A DNA stretch of 64,000 nucleotides from Silurus meridionalis (GCF_014805685.1 NC_060887.1:9933963-9997962), one strand, 5' to 3'; positions 48,726 through 61,475 are shown, counted from the first letter of the stretch. The notes: generated from the sequence alone by a model not told the origin. Made by a program: numbers and translations.

Positions 48726-50971
48726 GGAGGTAGTGCAGTGTTGACAACCCTCCACATCATAAGTTCTAAGTGGACCATCGGTTACCACACAGTCTGAGCC
48801 TCATGTAGTGTGCTAATAAACATCTGAATGTCATGTAATAAAAGCACAGATAACATACAGGCATGGGGAAAATGTAACCATTATGTTTCAACAGAGCAAC
48901 TTTTAAAATATGTCCTGTGGGATTCCATATGAGTGTTAAGAACTTGAGTAGTGGTGTTACTATTGAACTGTGTATGTCTTAATATTTTTATTACTGTATA
49001 GCCACTTTGTGACAATATCCATTGTTAAAGGTGGAACAGAAACAAAATATATTAAATTGAATTAAATGTGTATACCTTAGCCAGAAGCGTACAGCTATGT
49101 GTATCTGTATACACACAGTTTTCATACTTTAATTAATTAACCTTACTATACAATCCATCTATATAATCCAGTCTCCATTCCACACTGTCATTTTCATTCT
49201 TTGCCTATGGTAATTAACCCAAGTAACCTAAATACCCTGTTAGTTTTAGTCATATACCTGCAGTTACATATAAATACTTCTGTTGTAGATACTTGTGTTT
49301 TTGACCACCAGGAAGGTAATAAAATCACAAAATGTGATTGACAGATGTTTCTTGATACCCAAATGTGCTCTGTTACATTGATTGTTAGTTCTGAATTTTC
49401 CAATATTGGTTTAAACCCTGAGTTTTACCTGTAAATTTGTCGATAAACAGGATAAAAATAAATATAAGCGAAGGGCAAATGGAAAGCCAATCAGAACCAC
49501 TGCACAAGCATTCGTCATAGCAAACATTATGCACCAGTCTGGTTTTCAGTCAGAAAGCTTTTGTCACAGTCACCACTGGATCGCTCATTAGTGATAAACT
49601 TACAATTATAAGGAACAAACTTATAAGCACTAAACTTATACATTATTTATTATAACTTCATAACCGCCTTATCTCTATAAAGCTGCTTTGAGACAATGTC
49701 TATTTCTTAAAGTGCTATACAAATAAAAATGAGTTGAATTGAATTAAACAGATCAGAAAGGTGTCTATGGGATAAATGCAAGCAATTTTAAAGCGGATTA
49801 AAAAGGAAATTCTATTCATTTTGTAATGCCAGGGAATTGATTTAGTTACTGTAAGCAAAGCAAAGGCAACCAAATACTGAGTGCTGTTTTTAAAAAAAAT
49901 TAATACATGAATGTATACCTTCATACCTATACTTTAGCTCATCTTAAAATCGGGTGCTGTTATGAAAGGGAGCCTGTGATATGTATAACAGATCTAAAGA
50001 GAAATATTAGAAAATAAGAGGTGAAATTCTGACCAATCATCTCAGATTCATCTTCTGATCTCAAACCCAAATATCTTCATTGCAAAGTAAATACTAATAA
50101 AATGGCTTCATTTTCCAGCAATTTTAAGGCACCTTTAGTTACTTGAACTGTCTTGAAAGGTCACTTACAGCAGAAACTATAGAACAATAATAATATTGTT
50201 GTTAATACTGTATACTGTTAATACTGTACTATTTAATACTCATATTGTCCATATTGTCTTACATTCTATATTGTATTGTATAGCCTGTTTTGGCTTGTCT
50301 TGTCTGTTTTGTCTGGTATAGTCCAAGCTATATGTGTTTTGTTATTTATGTCTGTACTTTTGAGAGTAACAAATGGGTGGAACCAAATTCTTTGTGTGTG
50401 TCAACACAATTGGCCAATAAACCTGATTCTAAATCTGATTCTGATTCTTATATTAAAGACAGATTCCTGTTTGGCCTTTTATTTTGCATGTACTGACAGA
50501 TATATTAACCTCATAATTGGCTGTTTTTGTTTAAACATTGTTAAAATTATAGATTGTCAAGTGGTCTATCTAAATCTCTCTCTCTTTTAGTTGTCATTTA
50601 TGAGAATCATGTAATGTCTAGAGGCAGTTTCACTTTAAATTAGTATGTGCATGGCACGTTTTGCCAATACTAAAACAAGAAATAATATAGGTTTTGGTTT
50701 AACAGCGTTTTTAATTGTAAAGTTTATTAACATTTACAACAAACAACTTAGCAGCTTTACATGAATGCATACCAGATGCATTTGAATCGCAATGTTTTTA
50801 ATACAGGAGAAATCTCAGGTTCATGGTACAATATTAAAATGCTTACAGTTTTGGGGGAATTACTGTTTAATAATGCATAAAATATACAATTAAATATTTG
50901 ATGTCTTATATTTTAGTATGAGTTTCCATGTATAGAAAACAGTTCAGTAAGCAAAATGGTGTTTGGAGTAT
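48726..50971. other. B-C spacer with two LINE/SINE tails
   Basis: Contains a first tail near 48990-49065 ('tagccactttgtgacaatat', ending 'attaaattgaattaaa'). A second tail is near 49560-49746 ('tcaccactggatcgctcatt', 'gctgctttgagacaatgtc', ending 'gagttgaattgaattaaa'). One copy of the 335-bp spacer unit (about 49785-50105) and about two 16-bp minisatellite units near 50198-50230 follow. The 3' UTR of copy C then follows, with AATAAA on the minus strand at 50723-50728. No separate gene. Confidence 0.7.
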
Positions 50972-51955
50972 TTAGTTGGTCTTGGTGAAGGACTCATACA
51001 GAGAGGTGAGTTGGTCCTTCAGGTTCTGGGTGTAAGGGTCCAGTTTCTCTCTCAGATCTTCAGAATAAGGAGCCAGACCCTGTTGAACCAAAGCAGCTCT
51101 CTCAGCTAACTTGGCTTGAAGATCCTCAGTCAGAGGGGCCACGGTCTTCTGGAATTCCTGCAGGTGCTGATCTACTTTCTGTCTGATATCTTCAGTGTAG
51201 GGATCCAGCTGGGACTGCAGCTCCTTCACTTTCTCCTCCAGATTTCCCCTGAGCTCCTCTGTCTTCTGCAGCACAGTGGTTTTCAGAGCTTCAGTGTCAA
51301 TGGACTCAGCATAGGGAGCCACAGCTACTCTCAGCTCCTCCATTTTCTGCTGAATTTGGGTCTTCATATCATCAGCATAGGGCTCCAGTTTGCCCTTCAC
51401 AGTGGTCAAGTCCTGCTCAAGACGTTCCTTCAGAACCTCAGCCTTCTGGAAAATCTTGGTCATGATGTCCTGGGCCATGGGGCTTACTTGTTTCTGGAGA
51501 GTGACAGCATACTCACTGGCCATATTAGTGCCATCTGTAAATCTAGCACTATGAAGTAAAAACAAGAATCATGATTATATAAGAAAATAACTTTAGATAC
51601 AATCTAAACAGTAAGCATCGTTTTTTTACTTACTTGAATTCCTGGCCAAGATGAGACTCTCTAATTGTTTTCAGTGTGTCCTCAGCAGTGTGTGTTGCCT
51701 TGGCAACATAGTCCCAAAAGCATCAGTCAATTGTTCCAGCTGTGGTTTGGGCTCATCAGCATAGAGCAAGTTGGCTTGGCAGCCTGTTGAAAGAACCAAA
51801 CAATTTAGTTACAAAGTTTTTACAATGAGTTCTTAAGACTGTAGGATTGTGTATTTTTTATATGGATATTAACATTCCAGGCTACATTAGCTTACAAGGA
51901 CTGAAATGATCGTACCTGTGAATACAGCCAGAGCCAGTACCAAAAAGACCTTCAT
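50972..51955 (-). pseudogene. apoa4b: Apolipoprotein A-IV-like, copy C, one-base deletion in exon 3
   Basis: Exons at 51916-51955, 51634-51783 and 50972-51548, with all splice sites intact. Exon 3 is 150 nt, not 151: where every other copy has 'cccagaaagc', C has 'cccaaaagc' (51713-51721). The frame shifts after D-A-F and meets a stop (TGA) about 15 codons later, so only about 50 residues would be made. The large last exon is otherwise fully open and almost identical in protein to copy D, so the lesion is young. The 5' half of the last exon resembles B and the 3' half resembles D and E. Alternatives are a sequencing or assembly error, which the otherwise intact state makes worth testing. Promoter intact. 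Confidence 0.82.
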
Positions 51956-52132
51956 GTTTCTTGCTTTGATTCTGAAAAAACAAAGAAGCAAATTAACTAT
52001 TGCAGTTGATAAACTGAATAAATATGTAGACATTAACAACAATGTATAACAACAATTACAGTCAGTACAAGATTTTTCTTACCTGCTCTATAAAACACCA
52101 GCTGTATGTATGCAAGACTGCCTTAGTCGCCA

Positions 52133-52181
52133 GTATATATACTGTAGAGAGGTGTGAGTTGTATTGAAAACTCAAAGTCCA
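52133..52181 (-). promoter_or_regulatory. Copy C promoter: TATA palindrome and HNF4-like site
   Basis: GTATATATAC at 52133-52142 and CAAAGTCCA at 52173-52181. Intact although exon 3 is frameshifted. Confidence 0.75.
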
Positions 52182-54429
52182 GGAGGTAGTGCAGTGCTGA
52201 CAACCCTCCACATCATAACTTCCTAAGTTGACCATCGGTTACCACACAGTCTGAGCTTCATGTAGTGTGCTAATAAACATCTGAATGTCATGTAATAAAA
52301 GCACAGATAACATACAGGAATGGGAAAAATGTAATCATTATGTTTCAACAGAGCAACTTTTAAAATATGTCCTGTGGGATTTCAAATGAGTTTTAAGAAC
52401 TTGAGTAGTGGTGTTACTATTGAACTGTGTATGTCTTAATATTTTTATTACTGTAAAGCCACTTTGTGACAATATCCATTGTTAAAGGTGGAACAGAAAC
52501 AAAATATATTGAATTGAATTAAATGAGTATACCTTAGCCAGAAGCTTACAGCTATTTGTATCTGTATACACACAGTTTTCATACTTTAATTAATGAACTT
52601 GACTATACAATCCATCTATATATTCCAGTCTCCATTCCACACTGTCATTTTCATTATTTGCCCATGGTTATTAACCCAAGTAACCTAAATACCCTGTTAG
52701 TTTTAGTCATATACCTGCAGTTAGATTTAAATACTTCTGTTGTAGATACTTGTGTTTTTGACCACCAGGAAGGTAATAAAATCACAAAATGTGATTGACA
52801 GATGTTTCTTGATACCCAAATGTGCTCTGTTACATTGATTGTTAGTTCTGAATTTTCCAATATTGGTTTAAACCCAGAGTTTTGCCTGTAAATTTGTCGA
52901 TAAACAGGATAAAAATAAATATAAGTGAAGGGCAAATGGAAAGACAATCAAAACCACTGCACAAGCATTCGTCATAGCAAACATTATGCACCAGTCTGGT
53001 TTTCAGTCAGAAAGCTTTTATTTGTCACAGTCACCACTGGCTCACATTAGTGAAAAACTTACAATTACAAGGAACAAACTTATAAGCACTAAACTTATAC
53101 ATTGTTTATTATAACTTCATAACCTACTTATCTGTATGAAGCTGCTTTGAGATAATGTCCATTTCTTAAAGTGCTATACGAATAAAAATTAGTTGAATTG
53201 AATTAAATAGACCAGAAAGGTGTCTATGGGATAAATGCAAGCAATTTTAAAGCGGATTAAAAGGAAATTCTATTCATTTTGTAATGCCAGGAATTGATTT
53301 AGTTACTGTAAGCAAAGCAAAGGCAACCAAATACTAAGTGTTGTTTTGAAAAAAAAAAAATTAATACATGAATGTATACCTTCATACCTATACTTTAACT
53401 CATCTTAAAATCGACTGCTGTTATGAAAGGGAGCCTGTGATATGTATAACACATCTAAAGACAAATATTAGAAAATAAGAGGTGAAATTCTGACCAATCA
53501 TTTCAGATTCATCTTCTGAGCTCAAACCCAAATATCTTCATTGCAAAGTAAATACTAATAAATTGGCTTTATTTTTCCAGCAATTTTAAAGCACCTTTAG
53601 TTGCTTGAACTGTCTTGAAAGGTCACTTACAGCAGAAACTTTAGAACAATAATAATATTGTTGTTAATACTGTATACTGTTAATACTGTACTATTTAATA
53701 CTCATACTGTCCATATTGTCTTAAATTCTATATTGTATTGTATAGCCTGTTTTATCTTGTCTTGTCTGTTTTGTCTGGTATAGTCCAAGCTAAATGTGTT
53801 TTGTTATTTATGTCTGTACTTTTGAGAGTCACAAATGGGTGGAACCAAATTTTTTGTGTGTGTCAACACAATTGGCCAATAAACCTGATTCTAAATCTGA
53901 TTCTGATTCTTATATTAAAGACAGATTCCTGTTTGGCCTTTTATTTTGCATGTACTGACAGATATATTAACCTCATAATTGGCTGTTTTTGTTTAAACAT
54001 TGTTAAAATTATAGATTGTCAAGTGGTCTATTTAAATCTCTCTCTTTTTGGTGTCATTTATGAGAATCATGTAATGTCTAGAGGCAGTTTCACTTTAAAT
54101 TAGTATGTGCATGGCACGTTTGCCAATACTAAAACAAGAAATAATATAGGTTTTGGTTTTACAGTGTTTTTAATTGTAAAGTTTATTAACATTTACAACA
54201 AACAACTTAGCAGCTTTACATGAATGCATACCAGATGCATTTGAATGCAATGTTTTTAATACAGGAGAAATCTCAGGTTCATGGTACAATATTAAAATGC
54301 TTACAGTTTTGGGGGAATTACTGTTTAATAATGCATAAAATATACAATTAAATATTTGATGTCTTATATTTTAGTATGAGTTTCCATGTATAGAAAACAG
54401 TTCAGTAAGCAAAATGGTGTTTGGAGTAT
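52182..54429. other. C-D spacer, near-identical to B-C spacer
   Basis: Same order as the B-C spacer: first tail near 52450-52524, unique block with the 'gttagttttagtcatatacc' site, second tail near 53025-53208, one 335-bp unit (about 53240-53590), about two 16-bp minisatellite units near 53661-53695, then the 3' UTR of copy D. No gene. Confidence 0.7.
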
Positions 54430-55414
54430 TTAGTTGGTCTTGGTGAAGGACTCATACAGAGAGGTGAGTTGGTCCTTCAGGTTCTGGGTGTAAGGGTCCA
54501 GTTTCTCTCTCAGATCTTCAGAATAAGGAGCCAGACCCTGTTGAACCAAAGCAGCTCTCTCAGCTAACTTGGCTTGAAGATCCTCAGTCAGAGGGGCCAC
54601 GGTCTTCTGGAATTCCTGCAGGTGCTGATCTACTTTCTGTCTGATATCTTCAGTGTAGGGATCCAGCTGGGACTGCAGCTCCTTCACTTTCTCCTCCAGA
54701 TTTCCCCTGAGCTCCTCTGTCTTCTGCAGCACAGTGGTTTTCAGAGCTTCAGTGTCAATGGACTCAGCATAGGGAGCCACAGCTACTCTCAGCTCCTCCA
54801 TTTTCTGCTGAATTTGGGTCTTCATATCATCAGAATAGGGCTCCAGTTTGCCCTTTACAGTGGTCAAGTCCTGCTCAAGACGTTCCTTCAGAACCTCAGC
54901 CTTCTGGAAAATCTTGGTCATGATGTCCTGGGCCATAGGGCTCACTTGTTTCTGGAGAGTGACAGCATACTCACTGGCCATATTAGTGCCATCTGTAAAT
55001 CTAGCACTATGAAGTAAAAACAAGAATCATGATTATATAAGAGAAAATAACTTTAGATACAATCTAAACAGTAAACACAGTTTTTTACTTACTTGACTTC
55101 CTGGCCAACTTGAGACTCTCTAATTGTTTTCAGTGTGTCCTCAGCAGTGTGTGTTGCCTTTGCAACATAGTCCCAGAAAGCATCAGTCAATTGTTCCAGC
55201 TGTGGTTTGGGCTCATCAGCATAGAGCAAGTTGGCTTGGCAGCCTGTTGAAAGAACCAAACACTTTATTTACAAAGTTTTTACAATGACTTCTTAAGACT
55301 GTAGGATTGTGTATTTCAATATGGATATTAACATTGCAGGTTACATTAGCTTACAAGGACTGAAATGATCGTACCTGTGAATACAGCCAGAACCAGTACC
55401 AAAATGACCTTCAT
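54430..55414 (-). CDS. apoa4b: Apolipoprotein A-IV-like, copy D (intact)
   Basis: Coding exons are 55375-55414, 55093-55243 and 54430-55006 (40+151+577 nt, 255 aa). A 5' untranslated exon ends at 55545. The signal peptide, MKVILVLVLAVFTGCQA, has two changes from B, C and E. The acceptor before the start-codon exon is TAG, where the sisters have CAG. The last exon's protein differs from copy C by a single residue (EPYSDDM in D, EPYADDM in C). Helix repeats include QLDPYTEDIRQKVDQHLQEF. All frames are open and the promoter intact, so it should be expressed; function by family is secreted lipid transport. Confidence 0.92.
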
Positions 55415-55594
55415 GTTTCTTGCTTAGATTCTAAAAATAAAACAAATAAGCAAATTAACTGTTGCAGTTAATAAACTGAATAAATATGTAGACATTAACA
55501 ACAATGTATAACAAACATTACAATCAGTACAAGATTTTTCTTACCTGCTCTATAAAACACCAGCTGTATGTATACAAGACTGCCTTAGTCGCCA

Positions 55595-55643
55595 GTATAT
55601 ATACTGTAGAGAGGTGTGAGTTGTATTGAAAACTCAAAGTCCA
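55595..55643 (-). promoter_or_regulatory. Copy D promoter: TATA palindrome and HNF4-like site
   Basis: GTATATATAC at 55595-55604 and CAAAGTCCA at 55635-55643. Confidence 0.75.
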
Positions 55644-56429
55644 GGGGGTAGTGCAGTGTTGACAACCCTCCACATCATAACTTCCTAAGTGGACCATCGG
55701 TTACCACACAGTCTGAGCTTCAAGTAGTGTGCTAATAAACATCTGAATGTCATGTAATAAAAGCACAGATAACATACAGGCATGGGAAAATTTTAATCAT
55801 AATGCTTCAACAGAGCAACTTTTAAAATATGTCCTGTGGGATTCCATATGAGTGTTAAGAGTTGAAGTAGTGGTGTTTCTATTGAGCTGTGTATGTCTTA
55901 ATATTTTTATTACTGTAAAGCAACTGTGGCAATATCCATTGTTTAAAGTGGAACGGAAATATAATATAATTCAATGAAATGTGTATACCCTATTCATTAG
56001 CTTTCAACTATTTGCATCTGTATACACACAATCCTCATTTTTCAATTAGTCAACTTGACTATACAATCCATCTATATAATCCATTCTCCATTCCACACTG
56101 TCATTTTCATTCTTTGCCTATGGTTATTAACCAAAGTAACACAAATACCTTGTTAGTTTTATTCATATACCTGCAGTTAGATATAAATACTTCTGTTGTA
56201 GATACTAGTGTTTTTGACCACCAGGAAGGTTATAAAATCACAAAATGTGATTGACAGATGTTTCTTGATACCCAAATGTGCTCTGTTACATTGATTGTTA
56301 GTTCAGAATTTTCCATTATTGGTTTAAACCCGGAGTTTTGCCTGTAAATTTGTTGGTGAACAAGGTCAAATAAATATAAGTGAAGGGAAAGCATTCGTCA
56401 TAGCAAACATTATGCACCAGTCTGGTTTT

Positions 56430-56630
56430 CAGTCAGAAAACTCTTATTTGTCACAGTCACCGCTGAATCGCTCATTAGTAATAACCTAACAATTATAAGG
56501 AACAAACTTATAGGCACTAAACCTATATTATTTAATAAAACTTTATAACCACCTTATCCCTATAAAGCTGCTTTCAGGCTTTGTCCATTATTTAAAGTGC
56601 TATACAAATGAGTTGAATTGAATTGAATAG
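56430..56630 (+). mobile_element. Second LINE/SINE tail, D-E spacer
   Basis: 'tcaccgctgaatcgctcatt' to 'gagttgaattgaattgaa'. Orthologous in position to the tails at 49.6 and 53.1 kb, so inserted before those duplications. Confidence 0.65.
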
Positions 56631-56660
56631 ACCAGAGAGGTGTCTATGGAATAAATGCAA

Positions 56661-59023
56661 GCAATTTTAAAGCGGATTAAAAGGAAATTCTATTCATTTT
56701 GTAATGCCAGGAATTGATTTAGTTACTGTAATCAAAGCAAAGGCAACCAAATACTAAGTGTTGTTTTAAAATACATTTACATAAATATATGTATATCATT
56801 GTACCTATCCTTTAGCTCATCTTAAAATCTTAAAATTGAGTGCTGTTACCGAAGGGAGCCTGTGATAAGTATAACACATCTGAAGAAAAATATTAGAAAA
56901 TGAGAGGTGAAATTCTGACCAATCATCTCAGATTCATCATCTGATATCAAACCCAAATATCTTCATTGCAAAGTAAATACTAATAAATTGGCTTTATTTT
57001 TCCAGCAATTTTAAAGCGGATTAAAAGGAAATTCTATTCATTTTGTAATGCCAGGAATTGATTTAGTTACTGTAAGCAAAGCAAAGGCAACCAAATACTA
57101 AGTGTTGTTTTAAAATACATTTACATAAATATATGTATATCATTGTACCTATCCTTTAGCTCATCTTAAAATCGACTGCTGTTATGAAAGGGAGCCTGTG
57201 ATATGTATAACACATCTGAAGAAAATATTAGAAAATAAGAGGTGAAATTCTGACCAATCATCTCAGATTCATCATCTGATATCAAACCCAAATATCTTTA
57301 TTGCAAAGTAAATACTAATAAATTGGCTTTATTTTTCCAGCAATTTTAAAGCGGATTAAAAGGAAATTCTATTCATTTTGTAATGCCAGGAATTGATTTA
57401 GTTACTGTAAGCAAAGCAAAGGCAACCAAATACTAAGTGTTGTTTTAAAATACATTTACATAAATATATGTATATCATTGTACCTATCCTTTAGCTCATC
57501 TTAAAATCGACTGCTGTTATGAAAGGGAGCCTGTGATATGTATAACACATCTGAAGAAAATATTAGAAAATGAGAGGTGAAATTCTGACCAATCATCTCA
57601 GATTCATCATCTGATATCAAACCCAAATATCTTCATTGCAAAGTAAATACTAATAAATTGGCTTTATTTTTCCAGCAATTTTAAAGCGGATTAAAAGGAA
57701 ATTCTATTCATTTTGTAATGCCAGGAATTGATTTAGTTACTGTAAGCAAAGCAAAGGCAACCAAATACTAAGTGTTGTTTTAAAATACATTTACATAAAT
57801 ATATGTATATCATTGTACCTATCCTTTAGCTCATCTTAAAATCGACTGCTGTTATGAAAGGGAGCCTGTGATATGTATAACACATCTAAAGACAAATATT
57901 AGAAAATGAGAGGTGAAATTCTGACCAATCATCTCAGATTCATCATCTGATATCAAACCCAAATATCTTCATTGCAAAGTAAATACTAATAAATTGGCTT
58001 TATTTTTCCAGCAATTTTAAAGCGGATTAAAAGGAAATTCTATTCATTTTGTAATGCCAGGAATTGATTTAGTTACTGTAAGCAAAGCAAAGGCAACCAA
58101 ATACTAAGTGTTGTTTTAAAATACATTTACATAAATATATGTATATCATTGTACCTATCCTTTAGCTCATCTTAAAATCGACTGCTGTTATGAAAGGGAG
58201 CCTGTGATATGTATAACACATCTGAAGAAAATATTAGAAAATAAGAGGTGAAATTCTGACCAATCATTTCAGATTCATCTTCTGAGCTCAAACCCAAATA
58301 TCTTCATTGCAAAGTAAATACTAATAAATTGGCTTTATTTTTCCAGCAATTTTAAAGCGGATTAAAAGGAAATTCTATTCATTTTGTAATGCCAGGAATT
58401 GATTTAGTTACTGTAAGCAAAGCAAAGGCAACCAAATACTAAGTGTTGTTTTAAAATACATTTACATAAATATATGTATATCATTGTACCTATCCTTTAG
58501 CTCATCTTAAAATCGACTGCTGTTATGAAAGGGAGCCTGTGATATGTATAACACATCTGAAGAAAATATTAGAAAATGAGAGGTGAAATTCTGACCAATC
58601 ATTTCAGATTCATCTTCTGAGCTCAAACCCAAATATCTTCATTGCAAAGTAAATACTAATAAATTGGCTTTATTTTTCCAGCAATTTTAAAGCGGATTAA
58701 AAGGAAATTCTATTCATTTTGTAATGCCAGGAATTGATTTAGTTACTGTAATCAAAGCAAAGGCAACCAAATACTAAGTGTTGTTTTAAAATACATTTAC
58801 ATAAATATATGTATATCATTGTACCTATCCTTTAGCTCATCTTAAAATCTTAAAATTGAGTGCTGTTACCGAAGGGAGCCTGTGATAAGTATAACACATC
58901 TGAAGAAAATATTAGAAAATGAGAGGTGAAATTCTGACCAATCATTTCAGATTCATCTTCTGAGCTCAAACCCAAATATCTTCATTGCAAAGTAAATACT
59001 AATAAATTGGCTTTATTTTTCCA
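56661..59023. repeat. 335-bp tandem repeat, seven units
   Basis: The phrase 'gcaattttaaagcgg' recurs at 56661, 57005, 57340, 57675, 58011, 58346 and 58681, and the homologous 'gcaattttaaagcacc' starts at 59024. Intervals are 344, 335, 335, 336, 335, 335 and 343 bp. The first and last units share the longer variant ('cttaaaatcttaaaattgag'). Sister spacers B-C and C-D hold one unit each. Confidence 0.95.
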
Positions 59024-59104
59024 GCAATTTTAAAGCACCTTTAGTTACTTGAACTGTCTTGAAAGGTCACTTACATGAGAAACTTTAGAACAATAATAAC
59101 ACTG

Positions 59105-59213
59105 TTTTTAATACTGTATACTGTTAATACTGTATACTGTTAATACTGTATACTGTTAATACTGTATACTGTTAATACTGTATACTGTTAATACTGTATA
59201 CTGTTAATACTGT
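59105..59213. repeat. 16-bp minisatellite, about six units
   Basis: Tandem TTAATACTGTATACTG. The same unit occurs about twice in the B-C and C-D spacers and about seventeen times at 62232-62504. Confidence 0.93.
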
Positions 59214-59895
59214 ACTATTTAATACTCATACTGTCCATATTGTCTTACATTGTCTATATTGTATCATATAGCCTGTTTTGTCTTGTCTTGTCTGTTTTGT
59301 CTTGTCTTGTCTGTTTTGTCTTGTATATTCCAAGCTGAATGTATAGTTTTTATTTATGTCTGTACTTTGAGAGTCACTAACAGCTGGAACCAAATTCCTT
59401 CTGTGTGTCAACACACTTAGTCAATAAACCTGATTCTGATTCTTATCAACCTCATAATTGGCTGTTTTTGTTTAAACATTGTTAACATGAAAGATCTGTC
59501 TAGTGGTCTATCTAAATTTCTCTCTTTTTGGTGTCATTTTGAGAATCATGGAATTACTTTAAATTAGTATGTGCATGCCACATTTTTCCAATACAAAAAA
59601 CAAGAAATGAAAAAGGTTTTGGTTTTACAGCTTTTATAATTGTTAAGATTATGAATATTTACAACAAACAACTTAGCAGCTTTACATGAATGCATACCAG
59701 ATGCATTTGAATGGCAATGTTTTTAACACAGGAAAACTCTCAGGTTCATGGTACAATATTAAAAAGCTTACAGTTTGGGCGAATCATTCTTCAATAATGC
59801 ATGAAATATACAATAAAATATTTAATGTCTTATATTTTAGTATGAGTTTCCATGTATAGAAAACAGTTCAGTAAGCAAAATGGTGTTTGGAGTAT

Positions 59896-60875
59896 TTAGT
59901 TGGTCTTGGTGAAGGACTCATACAGAGAGGTGAGTTGGTCCTTCAGGTTCTGGGTGTAAGGGTCCAGTTTCTCTCTCAGATCTTCAGAATAAGGAGCCAG
60001 ACCCTGCTGAACCAAAGCAGCTCTCTCAGCAAACTTGGCTTGAAGATCCTCAGTCAGAGGGGCCACGGTCTTCTGGAATTCCTGCAGGTGCTGATCTACT
60101 TTCTGTCTGATATCTTCAGTGTAGGGATCCAGCTGGGACTGCAGCTCCTTCACTTTCTCCTCCAGATTTCCCCTGAGCTCCTCTGTCTTCTGCAGCACAG
60201 TGGTTTTCAGAGCTTCAGTGTCAATGGACTCAGCATAGGGAGCCACAGCTACTCTCAGCTCCTCCATTTTCTGCTGAATTTGGGTCTTCATATCATCAGA
60301 ATAGGGCTCCAGTTTGCCCTTTACAGTGGTCAAGTCCTGCTCAAGACGTTCCTTCAGAACCTCAGCCTCCTGGAAGATCTTGGTCATGATGTCCTGGGCC
60401 ATAGGGCTCACTTGTTTCTGAAGAGTGACAGCATACTCACTGGCCATATTAGTGCCATCTGTAAATCTAGCACTATGAAGTAAAACAAGAATCATGATTA
60501 TATAAGAAAATAACTTTAGATACAATCTAAACAGTAAACACAGTTTTTACTTACTTGACTTCCTGGCCAAGTTGAGACTCTCTAATTGTTTTCAGTGTGT
60601 CCTCAGCAGTGTGTGTTGCCTTTGCAACATAGTCCCAGAAAGCATCAGTCAATTGTTCCAGCTGTGGTTTGGGCTCATCAGCATAGAGCAAGTTGGCTTG
60701 GCAGCCTGTTGAAAGAACCAAACACTTTATTTACAAAGTTTTACAATGACTTCTTAAGACTGTAGGATTGTGTATTTCAATATGGATATTAACATTGCAG
60801 GTTACATTAGCTTACAAGGACTGAAATGATCGTACCTGTGAATACAGCCAGAGCCAGTACCAAAAAGACCTTCAT
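59896..60875 (-). CDS. apoa4b: Apolipoprotein A-IV-like, copy E (intact)
   Basis: Coding exons are 60836-60875, 60555-60705 and 59896-60472 (40+151+577 nt, 255 aa). A 5' untranslated exon ends at 61003. The signal peptide is MKVFLVLALAVFTGCQA. The protein resembles D (EPYSDDM, DPYTEDIRQKVDQHLQEF) but keeps LQAKFAERAAL, as copy A does, where C and D have LQAKLAERAAL. The frame happens to stay open upstream of the exon 4 acceptor, giving an apparent longer start inside the intron; the splice evidence overrides it. All sites are intact. Its upstream region has lost about 0.7 kb relative to C and D and gained minisatellite. Confidence 0.92.
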
Positions 60876-61052
60876 GTTTCTTGCTTTGATTCTGAAAAAA
60901 CAAAGAAGCAAATTAACTATTGCAGTTGATAAACTGAATAAATATGTAGACATTAACAACAATGTATAACAACAATTACAGTCAGTACAAGATTTTTCTT
61001 ACCTGCTCTATAAAACACCAGCTGTATGTATGCAAGACTGCCTTAGTCGCCA

Positions 61053-61101
61053 GTATATATACTGTAGAGAGGTGTGAGTTGTATTGAAAACTCAAAGTCC
61101 A
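61053..61101 (-). promoter_or_regulatory. Copy E promoter: TATA palindrome and HNF4-like site
   Basis: GTATATATAC at 61053-61062 and CAAAGTCCA at 61093-61101. Confidence 0.75.
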
Positions 61102-61475
61102 GGAGGTAGTGCAGTGCTGACAACCCTCCACATCATAACTTCCTAAGTGGACCATCGGTTACCACACAGTCTGAGCTTCATGTAGTGTGCTAATAAACAT
61201 CTGAATGTCATGTAATAAAAGCACAGATAACATACAGGAATGGGAAAATGTAATCATTATGTTTCAACAGAGCAACTTTTAAAATATGTCCTGTGGGATT
61301 ACATATGAGTGTTAAGAACTTGAGTAGTGGTGTTACTATTGAACTGTGTATGTCTTAATATTTTTATTACTGTAAAGCCACTTTGTGACAATATCCATTG
61401 TTAAAGGTGGAACAGAAACAAAATATATTGAATTGAATTAAATAGACCAGAAAGGTGTCTATGGGATAAATGCAA

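Noticed and set aside
50276..50590. Open frame MYSLFWLVLSVLSGIVQAIC... conserved in the C-D spacer (53738-54103).
   Set aside because: Conserved only as part of the duplicated spacer. It includes the simple-sequence 'attctgattct' block, and the related sequence after copy E is not open. No splice or promoter context.
59887..60483. Long plus-strand open frames (136-198 codons) opposite the last exon of apoA-IV copies A-F (also 42944-43537, 47503-48099, 51116-51559, 54574-55017, 63373-63783).
   Set aside because: They repeat in every copy only because the sense exon repeats. The Glu/Gln/Lys-rich sense codons give Leu/Phe/Ser-rich stop-poor antisense. No splice or promoter context on the plus strand.
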